The notes below the pieces were generated by a model. The model worked only from the letters and a program-made list of their open reading frames with translations. It did no database searches and was not told where the DNA came from. From Hydractinia symbiolongicarpus (Eukaryota > Cnidaria > Hydrozoa > Anthoathecata > Hydractiniidae): 64,000 nt of DNA. Both the position numbers and the translations under genes were made by a program. This document shows, piece after piece, positions 9,665 to 18,714 of this stretch. The first letter of the stretch is position 1, and each line of letters opens with the position of its first letter. The stretch covers positions 16,556,001 through 16,620,000 of the forward strand of contig NC_079878.1 of assembly GCF_029227915.1 (NCBI RefSeq). The letters run 5' to 3'.

Positions 9665-10311
9665 TTATTCTATCCATCAATAGGTGCATAGTTATTCCCA
9701 CGAACAAGACGTTCTTATCATGATGATGTTCATCCGTCAACATGAACTCCAGCCTGTCTGTTGAACCTTTAAGAGGAAGGTAAACAGGGTTATCGAAACT
9801 CCACGTCAACATATCTCCCCAGGCAGTTACCTCTGTGGTCGGTATGACAAGTGAGTCTCAGCCGCTGGTAGACGTCAGTCTTGTAGAAGCTGTCATGGTC
9901 TCCCTCGGTAAACATTGCTTCGATATGAAGATTATAACCCATAAGGTCCAACAGTGATTTATCGACTATTGCAAAGTACCCCTTGCTAACCCTAACCCTG
10001 CACACTCCATTTCGGAATACGAAGAACTTGATCCTGTTCCTTGCTTGGTCGTTGACTATGGCAGCGAGATCCTCGATCCTATATAGACCCTTCTCGATCG
10101 TGATGAGGGCTTCAAAAGCCCCAACATTAAAGTTCCCATCATCGGTCGACCCAGACACCCCTTTATGAATCTTGATATCGTTCTTTTTTTTGAAAAGATT
10201 CAGCCACGTAGGGCGGATACTGATCGATTTTAGAGCGATCGTCGTGTCCTGCCCTAGGTAGTCCCCAAATATCGTAAGGTTCTCTATATCTGTAATATAC
10301 AGCTGTCTCAT
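9648..10311 (-). pseudogene. Polinton putative minor capsid (penton-like) protein
   Basis: ATG 10311 follows a TTTAAAGAAAC context. The main frame (9790-10311) has the strand-rich composition of a jelly-roll protein, with FNVGAFEALITIEKGLYRIE and FAIVDKSLLDLMGYNL visible. A frameshift near 9815-9835 moves the last 50 or so residues to another frame, which ends at 9648. In Polintons the minor capsid protein forms the vertices next to the major capsid protein. The assignment rests on size, position and predicted fold, so it is tentative. Confidence 0.45.
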
Positions 10312-10327
10312 GTTTCTTTAAACAAAC

Positions 10328-11419
10328 ATAAACATTTACTCGTATAATCCGAGAGCAAAGTACAAGTCCAACAGAGGTGAGTGGCCTCTCGGTGTAACTA
10401 ACTTGGAGCATCAAGACCTCTACGTGAGTACGACTCAGCATATTTCCGTGACCTTTCCACAGTTCACTAAGTACCCCATCAAAGTTCCCACTAACCTATC
10501 GACCGATCCTGTGAATGTAAATTGGGAGCCTTGGATTATTGGAACATCCAGGTGAATTTCGCTTGTCATTGCGCGACAACGGCGACAACGGTGTTGGGGA
10601 TCTCTGACAAGCACATGAGTGGCTCCGTACCCCTTGTTCAATCCATTTTCAAATTCCACGTGTACTATTACATGAGACGTAATCTCGGGGTGTGCGCAAA
10701 TATGTCGTGAGTACGGTGCGGACCCCAACGCTTTGTACAAATTCAAAGCCCTGGTGTCTTCGTTGACAAATAGTAGATGGTGGCCGCAGGTTGATGGGGA
10801 TTGGGCCAAGTCTATCATCCCCACTATCCAGGGTCTGACATCAGAGGGGTTGATGAAGCTTAGCGAGAGTATTCGCGTTTACGTGATTTTGCTACTAGGA
10901 TCCCAAGCGAGTGCCAAGCCCTCAATCTTGGGCTCTAACGCCGATAACTTCACGGCTAGACAGATCCTCCTGCAGAAATTCGAGTCCATGGTTAAGCGTG
11001 AGGAGAACGTAGGTCACGACATCAGGGAGTTTCTAAATGTGCTCCAGTATGCACGAACTCCGGTAAACTTCGTCGTGATGTCCAACGTGTACATGATCCC
11101 CTCTAACATGGACCTCCGCATTGGTAAAATCGTGGGGTGTAACAATAATGTTCTGATCGCGCTCTCTAACGTAGGCGTGAGGGTGGAGCTAGACTTGAAT
11201 ACTAAAGCCTTGAGTCATACTGTTAAACATGAGGCATCCTTCACCACACCTCCTAGGCAGACTATGGAGTCGTTGAAACATCAAGTACCAAGTCCTGAAA
11301 TGGGGCAGGGTCCCACCCCTCCCATGATCAGGTCTGCGGATGTCCACGATGATACCAAGGCTACCGTTATCACTTTGGGAGTAGGACTAATCCTCGCTAT
11401 CATCTGGATGAAGAAATAG
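10328..11419 (+). pseudogene. Polinton C-tail-anchored protein, unknown function
   Basis: Three stretches of two frames make one gene: about 10328-10525, 10522-10710 and 10700-11419. Visible pieces include REWPLGVT-like GEWPLGVTNLEHQDLYVST, SGSVPLVQSIFKFHVYYYMR and SRWWPQVDGDWAKSIIPTIQ. The last 20 residues (TVITLGVGLILAIIWMKK) are a tail-anchor membrane segment. The expected start position reads ATA in an otherwise normal AAACAAAC context, so the start is probably lost. Two frameshifts break it. It looks like a conserved virion or membrane protein of animal Polintons; its role is unknown. Confidence 0.6.
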
Positions 11420-12732
11420 GTCTAATGTGTTGAACATACTAGACCTATTTCTAGACCTATTTCCACCCTTACTTCTCCTGTTACCCACATACGCAACAAC
11501 AATACCCACAGCAGCAGCCATGACCATATACAAGTGCTTTGCTGCGAACTCGATGACTCTCGCAGCAACTCTGAAAAAGAACGAGACCACGCCGCCAATG
11601 ATCCCTGGTAACGCAGCGCCTGCCTTCCCTGCTAGGTACTTTAGGAATTTTCCGAGTCTTTCAAGCTGTTTTTGCACGAAACCTTTCCCACCTGTACTTC
11701 CCCCAGCAGCTTCTCCGGCAGTGCCTCCACCCCCAGTGACGGCGAGCACGATGGTAGAGACTATCAAGCCAAAAGCGGAAAGATAGTCAAGCCTTGCTCC
11801 CGGAAAAGGGTTTTAAGATTTTCAAGCAAGATTTTATCGTCTCCGGCAATCTTTATCAGCTCGGACTTAATAGACCTCAGTTGCTTAAAAACCTCGGATG
11901 AAATTAGACCATGCCTATCCAGTTCATCCTTCTTATCTTTCTTCAATTTCTTTAATTCCTTCTTAAGATCATCAATATCCTGAAGCTTTCGCACCTCGGG
12001 CTTCCGCTTCTTAAGTTCTTTCAGCTTGGCCTTTTTCGTATTTATCTCGCTATTATATTGTACAAGTTTATCCTTCACCTCCTTAATAGTCTTCTGCAGG
12101 TTTTCAATGTTGAGCTTTAACTTTCTCATATCAGGGACCTCGATCTTATCGTCGATGCCCGCAAACAAAGTATCTACATTACCCTCTACGTCACGAGCAA
12201 AGTTTTGAATGCTATCAATTGTTTTCATTTCAATCGTCTTACCCTCCTCTTTACCCGAAGTCTCCTCCTCATCATCCATATTCAATACACGAGCATCGAC
12301 CTCTAGCGCGAGGTTCTGAGCCATAGTATTAGTGCCCTTGTGTGATGTAGTATCGTCGTCGAACCCCATGGTTCGCAATCGCCCCGCACCTAACCTCCGT
12401 TCGGCAACACTCCTGAGCCCACCATTCATTTTAGTGAGCTCTACACCATCGTATAAAAGCCGGTTTCCATCGACCTCAAAATCGTCGTAGTGTCTCGCAC
12501 TCGGCTCCTTCCTCAGCTCCTTACTTAGATCGTCTACCTTCGATTTGAGCAACTCTCCCCTTGCGTAGGTCGTGATATCTCCGCTAGACGATTGACCCTG
12601 CTCTTCTGGTGTTAAGCCGACATCAGACTCTGGTCGAAGGATCTCGCTATCGATACTGAACTCCTCAGGCTCGTCTTAAATACCTTCCTCTGGCGTAAAG
12701 CCTTCGTTATTGTATCCTGGATTTTCATCCAT
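11387..12732 (-). pseudogene. Polinton coiled-coil protein with C-terminal membrane segments
   Basis: The frame from ATG 12732 (context GAAATAA) encodes an acidic leader with an in-frame TAA at 12676-12678, a middle domain, a long Lys/Glu coiled coil (about 12190-11850, KKAKLKELKKRKPEVRKLQD visible), then LKTLFREQGLTIF. A frameshift near 11765 shifts the rest into a Gly-rich hydrophobic segment followed by MVMAAAVGIVVAYVGNRR and a basic tail. It could be a fibre-like or membrane-linked virion protein; the role is not known. Its 3' end overlaps the end of the convergent plus-strand gene by about 33 bases across a hairpin. Confidence 0.6.
11414..11450. terminator. Perfect 11-bp hairpin at overlapping gene ends
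   Basis: AAATAGGTCTA (11414-11424) pairs exactly with TAGACCTATTT (11440-11450) around ATGTGTTGAACATAC. It spans the stop of the plus-strand gene (11417-11419) and coding bases of the minus-strand gene ending at 11387. Confidence 0.75.
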
Positions 12733-12763
12733 TTATTTCAACACCGCAATTCCCTATTAATAA

Positions 12764-14038
12764 ATGTATGGAACGAAGCTAGGTCCTAACAAGGAATTAA
12801 AGACAATACGGGCCATGAAAGGGAACAAGCAGCGTGTCAAGGTCTCCCACGTACCCAGTACGATTAATCAGAACGAAGACTTGTATGTCGATGTTCCAAA
12901 CATGGGACAGAATGATGTTTTTTTTCCGGGGTCCCTCAAACTCCTCTTTGACCTGGAGCTTACTGGTACCAACACCCAGCGAACCATCGTCAGCAACATC
13001 GGCAAAGCCCTGGTTCAAAACCTTCGCATAAGTCTGAACAGCCGCGAAGTGCAAAACATCAACCACTGCAATATACTCGCGGTTTACAAGGATTTGTGGA
13101 TATCCAAATTTGACCGTGATAACAATCTAATTATTGAGGGCATCAATCCCAATGTTGGTACCATCAGGGCTCTTCAAGTCAAAGCTAGCAACGATGAAGG
13201 AAAAGCGATCGTGGAGGCCTACGGCAACACCTTTTGCATCCCCATCGGCAAAATGTTCGAGTTGACGAGGGATCTGCCATTGTATCAAGCCGGCTTATAT
13301 GACAGGTTGCAGTTTGTAATGCACTTTGCACCCTATAACCAAGTCATCAAGGATGCTGTTACGGCTGCTTCGGGGTCTACGGCGGCTAAACCGGCTGATG
13401 CTGGTTACAAGATCTCCAACATTTGCTTGGAATTTGACAAGGTTACAAATGAGGATCTCGCTAGTGCTATGATCTTAAGGTACAGACAGTTCTCCCTTCC
13501 CTATGAGCGTGTACTTTGCAGCAAGGTTATAGAAATGAAGAAAACCGACACCTCATACAACTTGCAAATCGACGCCCCCGCCAAGAGCTTGAAGGGTGTC
13601 TTACTACTATTTATAGATCCTGACAATGTGAAGTCGTACAGTGGAGCTAACGAGGTCTTCTACAATCCAAAGATAGAAAAAATCGCGATCACTGTGGAAG
13701 GCGAGCCCAATGATCTCTACTCGCATGCTATCCTCCCCAAAGATCATCTCGAGCAAATCGTTGAACTCTTCGGATCCCATGACAGCAAAGTGACCATCGG
13801 TCAGTTTTTCACGGAGCGCTACGCCCTGTTCATTGATTTCCGCAGTAGTCCAGATCACAGTCTTCATGGTTCTGGCAGACCCTTGCAAAGGCTTAGCGAT
13901 GGGATCACTCTCCACATGACCAAGAAAAATAACAAAAAAGATAAAGATACAAGTGAGGATATCCGCTGCTATGTGTACTTGCTCCAAGATGCGCAGTTGA
14001 ACATCTTGGATGGGCGCTTCCACTCTGTGGAATACTAG
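12764..14038 (+). CDS. Polinton major capsid protein (double jelly-roll)
   Basis: An intact 424-residue frame. It builds the icosahedral shell proposed for Polinton virions. The N-terminus (GPNKELKTIRAMKGNKQRVK) leads into SINQNE-like sequence, a strand-rich jelly roll and the segment VPNMGQNDVFFPGSLKLLFD, typical of the animal Polinton capsid family. A second strand-rich half follows from about residue 215, and the C-terminus has Lys-rich NNKKDKDTSED before the final strands. ATG follows ATTAATAA. The gene lies between the coiled-coil gene (divergent) and a small membrane-type gene 10 bases downstream. No stop or frameshift is present, in contrast to the polymerase, integrase and ATPase. Confidence 0.85.
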   Translation: MYGTKLGPNKELKTIRAMKGNKQRVKVSHVPSTINQNEDLYVDVPNMGQNDVFFPGSLKLLFDLELTGTNTQRTIVSNIGKALVQNLRISLNSREVQNINHCNILAVYKDLWISKFDRDNNLIIEGINPNVGTIRALQVKASNDEGKAIVEAYGNTFCIPIGKMFELTRDLPLYQAGLYDRLQFVMHFAPYNQVIKDAVTAASGSTAAKPADAGYKISNICLEFDKVTNEDLASAMILRYRQFSLPYERVLCSKVIEMKKTDTSYNLQIDAPAKSLKGVLLLFIDPDNVKSYSGANEVFYNPKIEKIAITVEGEPNDLYSHAILPKDHLEQIVELFGSHDSKVTIGQFFTERYALFIDFRSSPDHSLHGSGRPLQRLSDGITLHMTKKNNKKDKDTSEDIRCYVYLLQDAQLNILDGRFHSVEY

Positions 14039-14047
14039 AAATAAACA

Positions 14048-14446
14048 ATGGCAACCTTGGCTGTAATGGCAGGAGGAGCGATTATAAATGCGCTCGCGTT
14101 CTCAGGGAGTAACTATCTATTCAGCAAACTTTCTGGGCATGGAGAGGAAGAGAGGAAGCGTCATGACAAAGCTATCGAACAGCTCCAGACAGCCCAAGCA
14201 CAGTGGGTGCGAGATCGTCAAGCGAAAATCGATTAGTACAACAAGCAACAAGAGCTTCAAAGACAAGCCAGTAAAAGCTTGGATGAACTGGATGCAAGCA
14301 TGCAAGAGTACTATGTCGCGACGATCGAGAAGGCCCCTAAGTTATCCGACTTCTACACACCAAGCAAACAGCAACAAGATGGTGAGCTAACGTTCATCGT
14401 AGGGTCCTTGGCTCTGCTTCGTTTCGCGGTGTACAAGTACATGTAA
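14048..14446 (+). pseudogene. Small Polinton protein: hydrophobic start and coiled coil
   Basis: Frame of 132 codons from ATG 14048 (context GAAATAAACA, 10 bases after the capsid gene). The first 25 residues are hydrophobic (TLAVMAGGAIINALAFSGSN), followed by a long charged helix (EEERKRHDKAIEQLQTAQAQ) and, past an in-frame TAG at 14234-14236, a short C-terminal hydrophobic segment ending FAVYKYM. It is a conserved-looking element gene placed right after the capsid gene; its role is unknown. Confidence 0.55.
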
Positions 14447-14469
14447 GGAACGTTTTTGACATTTAATAA

Positions 14470-15274
14470 ATGTCGAAAGCACATATCGTTACCTCTGAAG
14501 AGGAGAAAAAACTAAGCAGTATCTACTACTCTCCGGAATATCTTTGGACTGGTCGAAAAGCGATCAAATTACTCGCTGAACACTCTGGTCTTTCCAAAAA
14601 AGAGAGTTATTCACTGGCCCTCTCGCCAACTGCTCTTGCTCAGGCATATTCGAGGGCCCAAGCGTATCAATTACCCTCATTTCACAATCACAAAGCCCAA
14701 CGAAATGCACCAATTTGACTTTCCACATATGTCCTATGACAAAGTCTATGGAAACACCTATAAATACATCCTCACAGGCATTGACGTGACCTCGAGATAT
14801 AAGCTGGCTAGGCCCCTGAGAACGAAAAAGGCCAGTTAAGTCGCCGACATGCTCAAGGATATTTACAAGGCAGGACCTCTGCGTTATCCGAAGACCTTCC
14901 AGTGCGACAATGGTTTAGAATTCAAGTCAGAAAAGTTTGAACAACACCAAGACCGGCATGATTGGTATAAACCTTCCAAAGCGATCAAACTTGAGGAGGT
15001 GCCGCAAGGTGAGGAAAAGCATGAAGAAAAGCCTCTACCTGATGACGATCTCTATCTTTACCTCTTCCGGCCTGGGGAAGAGCATGGTGATGCTAAAAGA
15101 CGTGCAACAGACGCATGGTGGAGCAAAAATACGTATAGACTCGACCGTAATGTGATTGGTACCTGTCTCCTGTACTATTTGGCAGATGGGCCTGATCGAA
15201 GCTTTGTGTCGGAGGAGCTGATGCTAGTACCAGAGGATGTTGAAGTTCCTCCGGAGTATGTTAAAGAGTGGTAA
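14470..15274 (+). pseudogene. Polinton integrase (retroviral-like), deleted core
   Basis: The integrase joins element ends to target DNA. The N-terminus from ATG 14470 (context ATTTAATAA) matches the family up to about 14700, where the frame shifts. Then come TYKYILTGIDVTSRYKLARP, an in-frame TAA at 14837-14839, and FQCDNGLEFKSE with the second catalytic Asp. Immediately after this, near 14930-14960, the sequence jumps to the post-catalytic region with another frame change; the segment that should hold the catalytic Glu is missing. The C-terminal chromo/SH3-like part (GEEHGDAKRRATDAWWSKNT) is present to the stop at 15272-15274. The gene is dead. Confidence 0.85.
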
Positions 15275-15800
15275 ATCTCTCGAGTCGGATGGCCATTTCA
15301 TCGAGTCCCTCATAGCGGGGAAACGATTTGATATCAATTTTGACCTTCCTTTGGGTCTGCCCCAGGTCTGCCACACCTCAGGAGGAAGCAATCAAGGCCG
15401 CTTCCGTCAGTAAAACTGTATCTGGTTGGGTGTGGACAGATGTTTCCACCCCTTGGAGCTCAACAATAGCGTCACCAAGCCGCATTTTGTACTTCTCCGG
15501 AGCATGTTAAAGAGTGGTAAATTTCTCGAGTCGGATGGTCATTTCATCAAGTCCCCCGTAGCGGGGGAACCGAGTTGATATCAATTTTGACCTTCCTTTG
15601 GGTATGCCTCAGGTCTGCCACATCTTAAAAGGAGGCAATAAAGGCCTGCTTCTGTCAGTAAAACCGTGTCTTGATGACACTTATGCAGAGCATTTTTAAC
15701 GTTTTTAAATCGTATTATATGCTTCTCCGGAGCATGGTAAAGAGTGGTATATTTCTCGAGTCGGATAGTCACTTCACTGGTTCGCCCGCTGCGGGTAACT
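15248..15800. repeat. Three tandem ~230-245 bp units at the integrase 3' end
   Basis: Units begin at about 15249, 15494 and 15723 with CTCCGGAGYATGKTAAAGAG and continue TGGTAAATTTCTCGAGTCGG. Each later carries GATATCAATTTTGACC and GAGGAAGCAATCAAGG-type stretches. The first unit starts in the last 25 bases of the integrase. On the minus strand the units encode a BRO-N-like domain. The repeats probably arose by tandem duplication of that gene. Confidence 0.75.
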
Positions 15801-15880
15801 TGCTCGGTTTAATATGTGTCGGCGGCACCGACATATATCAATTTTTGACCACGGGGCTCGTGATTTTTGCTGACAGCTAA
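15581..15880 (-). pseudogene. BRO-N-like domain protein fragment in Polinton
   Basis: The minus-strand frame encodes EKYTTLYHAPEKHIIRFKNV, NALHKCHQDTVLLTEAGLYC and LLLRCGRPEA. The 'TEAGLYxLLxRxxRPEA' pattern matches the end of BRO N-terminal domains, DNA-binding modules frequent in large DNA viruses and phages. The corresponding part of the first repeat unit (about 15295-15510) also contains QPDTVLLTEA but is broken. Stop at 15581-15583; the upstream start is not clear. The fragment converges on the integrase. Confidence 0.45.
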
Positions 15881-15928
15881 GGCGAGCCACAGGTTCACCT
15901 TGATACTTACTTTACCCCGGGGCACCAT

Positions 15929-16129
15929 CTAATGGGACGTCGTGCAAAATAAATCTATAAGTGCCCGCAGCCTAGCCTGAATATCGGGGTCCCTTATATT
16001 ACCCTTCATCCACTTGAGTCCTTCGAGTGATATGAAGATATCGTTAGGATTGCCTTTGTTATTTCCGAGCTGCTGGCGGGTGTTTTGAAAACGGGCTCTA
16101 AGGGCTCTAAAAGACGACTGATGTCCGCG
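15929..16129 (-). pseudogene. Short conserved-looking segment after the ATPase
   Basis: One frame reads NPNDIFISLEGLKWMKGNIR and DPDIQARLRALID before a TAG at 15929-15931. It resembles a small separate Polinton gene or a C-terminal extension of the ATPase. Its start is not evident because the frame changes around 16090. Function unknown. Confidence 0.3.
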
Positions 16130-16735
16130 TCACTCCAAAATTTTCCAGGTCCGAGGGTGCTCAAATCTCACATACAAGCACGCATGTTTCGACTTCCTGA
16201 GCTTAGTCTTGATGCTCTCCCATTCCGAGATCATGTTGGTTTCCTCATCCACCAGCTTCATACCTGACCTCTCGTGGGGATACCACATAAACAACTGCTT
16301 CTTTTGACGTCTGAGGTTCTTTGGCAAGGCCGTATAACTCTGCGTTAATAACCACAAGCTGTGTCCTCGATGCTTCCCCGAGACAGCGATCTCGAGCAGG
16401 GGTTGACGCTTCTTGTCGAGACTTTAATCGCTTATCAAGTCATCAATGATAAAGAGCGTCTCTTCTCCCGCTAGGAGCTTTGATAGTTGCTTGATCCAGT
16501 AAAAGAGTTGATCACCCGGCTCTATAAGGAACATGTAGTCATCTTGCCACAGACTGGGTCTATCGAGATAGGTCCTATTCCACCGAATAGTGGGGCAGAG
16601 TATAACTATATTGTTGAAATGGTACCTGTATTCATTATCAAGGAGATCCAGGACCCTATGCGTTTTTCCCGCAGCTTGTAGGCCCTGTGAAGATTGCGGT
16701 ATGCGGGTCTTTTACAATATCTAGAGTTATTTATT
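16130..16735 (-). pseudogene. Polinton DNA-packaging ATPase (FtsK/HerA superfamily)
   Basis: The ATPase would pump DNA into capsids. A P-loop (IFTGPTSCGK) is visible at about 16662-16692, where the frame breaks directly after the lysine. The next frame carries LLAGEETLFIIDDLISD with the Walker B acidic pair near 16430-16450, a TAA at 16424-16426, then SLWLLTQSYTALPKNLRRQ (sensor region with glutamine) and SKHACLYVRFEHPRTWKI. Position beside the integrase and capsid genes and the short length fit animal Polintons. The start is not an ATG in the present sequence. The hairpin at 16734-16762 lies just upstream. Confidence 0.8.
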
Positions 16736-16762
16736 TGTGTTTGCCAGAGTGGCAAACACAAA
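16734..16762. terminator. Perfect 13-bp hairpin between two minus-strand Polinton genes
   Basis: TTTGTGTTTGCCA (16734-16746) pairs with TGGCAAACACAAA (16750-16762) around a GAG loop. It sits between the end of the gene at 16775 and the start region of the ATPase. Confidence 0.8.
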
Positions 16763-16774
16763 CCTTGTAGGTAC

Positions 16775-17026
16775 TTACTTGGGTTTTAGCACGATGGAGG
16801 CAGGAATCCACCCCTTGCTTACAGCCATCTCACGACTTCCTCGCCCGGCTGAGAAGTAGGCCACCATCTTCATAACGTCGCTGGTATCTAGCTTGGTACT
16901 GGTGCTCGTTATCCCGAGGAATCTCTTGCCAACCATGGCATATGCAAAGGTAAAGCCCAGGTCAACGACAGTTTCATAGAGCATGTCGATGATTTCTTTC
17001 TCTTTGGGGGTCACATTAGAACTCAT
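16775..17026 (-). CDS. Small hydrophobic Polinton protein
   Basis: An intact frame; the start is taken at ATG 17026 (context TATAAAC) rather than the upstream ATG at 17047. About 83 residues: a polar start (SSNVTPKEKEIIDML), a mostly hydrophobic middle (LGFTFAYAMVGKRFLGITST) and a Lys-ended C-terminus (ASIVLKPK). Similar short proteins sit between ATPase and polymerase in animal Polintons, with no known role. Confidence 0.55.
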   Translation of the reverse strand: MSSNVTPKEKEIIDMLYETVVDLGFTFAYAMVGKRFLGITSTSTKLDTSDVMKMVAYFSAGRGSREMAVSKGWIPASIVLKPK

Positions 17027-17039
17027 GTTTATATTATAG

Positions 17040-17404
17040 ATTATCACATGTGAAAAAAGTCGGTATCGGGCTGGGCTGGGCGCACGTACTCCTCCGGATC
17101 CGCCAGGCGATGGCTCTGGTGTTTCAACGGGCTGCGGAGACGCTGCGGGCTTTTTACGGAAAATATAATATGCCCCTCCTACACAGGCGAGTATAGCAGC
17201 AAGGCCTCCACCAATGTATACACTGCCTGATTGTACTCACCCCAGAAGAGGTTTTAACTGTAGATTCTACTGTACCCTCATGTTGCTTCAGATCTTCCTT
17301 CCTCTTCTTCATCAGCTTCGCCAACTTGTGACCCTGTGCGACTCTCCCGGGGTGCTTTACTGGTACTGTATCTACTCTCTCTTCTTTTTTTGAACAACGC
17401 TCAT
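17040..17404 (-). pseudogene. Basic, single-span Polinton protein
   Basis: ATG 17404 follows CAATAA. After an early frame change the protein is very basic (HKLAKLMKKRKEDLKQHEG). A second frame change at about 17235-17240 leads to a Gly/Ala-rich membrane span (YIGGGLAAILACVGGAYYIF) and a Pro-rich tail. Basic head plus one span suggests a DNA- or membrane-linked virion protein; function unknown. Confidence 0.45.
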
Positions 17405-17443
17405 TTATTGTAACTCGAGAGAATTACAAAAAATCACTTCACT

Positions 17444-17827
17444 CTAGCTAGCCTTCAAACCTTCCCTGCCGGCGTATCTTATCTTATTCATATGTGGAAC
17501 CCTCATTAAATTACATGCTTGTGGTGAAAATCGATCGGCCGCTAGTGTCAAAATCACTAGACCGCGTGCGTAACAGTCTCCGTAAACCGCGCACCAGTCC
17601 GTATACCGCACTCGTACTCTGCATTTGCACAGGACCTCATTGTTTGATCTATCAACTATTTCGCAATTGTCCATGTGTATCTTCGATACACTGTTTCCCA
17701 TTGTTTTGTTGCTCTTCATCATCTCGTTCTTGGAGAGTTGACAGTGGTTTGCAGTATGCGCAGCAATAAGCAGAGGTACTAGGAGCTTTCCAAAAGCTGA
17801 ATACACAAAGATCCCCAAGTCAGCCAT
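17444..17827 (-). CDS. Small secreted or membrane Polinton protein, Cys-rich
   Basis: Open frame of 127 residues. The first 28 residues (LGIFVYSAFGKLLVPLLIAA) could be a signal or membrane anchor. The rest holds CEIVDRSNNEVLCKCRVRVR and further Cys residues, so disulphides are possible. Its start overlaps the preceding gene's tail. I do not recognise the family. It may be partly frame-shifted at the C-terminus. Confidence 0.4.
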   Translation of the reverse strand: MADLGIFVYSAFGKLLVPLLIAAHTANHCQLSKNEMMKSNKTMGNSVSKIHMDNCEIVDRSNNEVLCKCRVRVRYTDWCAVYGDCYARGLVILTLAADRFSPQACNLMRVPHMNKIRYAGREGLKAS

Positions 17828-17832
17828 ACTGT

Positions 17833-18124
17833 CCCTGATGATAGGTAGTCAGTATGTATTTTGTCGATAACCTCAGGTGATGCTTTGCCAACAAAACCTT
17901 CTGTGCATTTCTTGGGTAGAAGGTGCTGTTTACCTTGACGTATTGCATCTTTCAAAGCCTGACGCTTTTCGATAGGTTTTTCACGTTGCTCAAGGGCTTC
18001 TATAGGTATCATCAAAAATTTGCGCGATATCAGATATTCTATTTATTAAACGTTGATATCGGAAGAATACGTAAGCCAGCAGAGCGTACGGTAGTAGCAT
18101 GGCGATGCATATGCACAATTCCAT
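17833..18124 (-). pseudogene. Small Polinton protein with N-terminal membrane span
   Basis: ATG 18124 begins a hydrophobic span (MELCICIAMLLPYALLAYVF) followed by FRYQRLINRISDIAQIF. The frame then shifts near 18000 to EKRQALKDAIRQGKQHLLPK and KASPEVIDKI. The pieces look like one small anchored protein cut by a frameshift. Function unknown. Confidence 0.45.
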
Positions 18125-18166
18125 TTGTCTTGTGTACTCGATCAAGCACACAAAACCGCATTCTAA

Positions 18167-18665
18167 CTAGGCTATATATCGATGGCCCTTCTTTTTATTA
18201 TCTTCGATCCACATCGGCTGTATATTGGTATAGTGGAGCCTCGCGAGTTGCACTTCTTCGCTGGGGTATTCTTCGTTCTCTCTATATTTAATCGGGATTT
18301 TATGGTCAAACTGCCACTGCCCCCTGTTGTTCCAGGTCATCCCGTCTCTGAATTGATTTTGGATGTGGCCAATGAATGTGCAGATACCACACCCCAGGTA
18401 CTCGGTGGATGCTATCTCTGTATCATCATTAAGAGCATTTCGAATCCTGGTTAGAATAAGTTCATACATATACCCGGGGAAATTGCATTTCCTGCACCGG
18501 TTCCTCCGCTTTTCATGGTGGCACTTGTTGCGCTCCTGACACGCCTTCGAAAAATCGCAGCATTACACCATTTCGTTCGCTGGCCTTTTTTGTCGATTTT
18601 GAAATTATCTAAAGATAAAGGATGTTTACATTTCGAGCATTGCTTAAACTATATTTGTTTTTGCT
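18167..18665 (-). pseudogene. Polinton zinc-finger/HNH-type nuclease-like protein
   Basis: The C-terminal part (18167-18469) has GMTWNNRGQWQFDHKIPIKY and LHYTNIQPMWIEDNKKKGHR, the DH...N...H pattern of HNH-like nucleases. Upstream, in shifted frames, are a CSKC pair with a KGQRTKWCN stretch (about 18560-18640) and CHHEKRRNRCRKCNFPGYM (about 18465-18525), probably structural zinc ligands. At least two frame changes separate these parts. Such genes may nick or resolve DNA in viral genomes; here that is inference. Confidence 0.6.
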
Positions 18666-18690
18666 TTTTGTGAAGCACTACTTCACAAAA
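18666..18690. terminator. 10-bp hairpin after the polymerase gene
   Basis: TTTTGTGAAG (18666-18675) pairs with CTTCACAAAA (18681-18690) around CACTA, 25 bases beyond the polymerase stop on the minus strand. Confidence 0.7.
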
Positions 18691-18714
18691 CTTTGGACAT
18701 GGAAACCTCGCTCA

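Noticed and set aside
10435-10824. Minus-strand open frame of 129 codons
   Set aside because: It lies antisense to the tail-anchored Polinton gene, which has clear family-type sequence; no domain on the minus strand.
11427-11983. Two plus-strand open frames
   Set aside because: Antisense to the coiled-coil/membrane Polinton gene on the minus strand; low-complexity translation.
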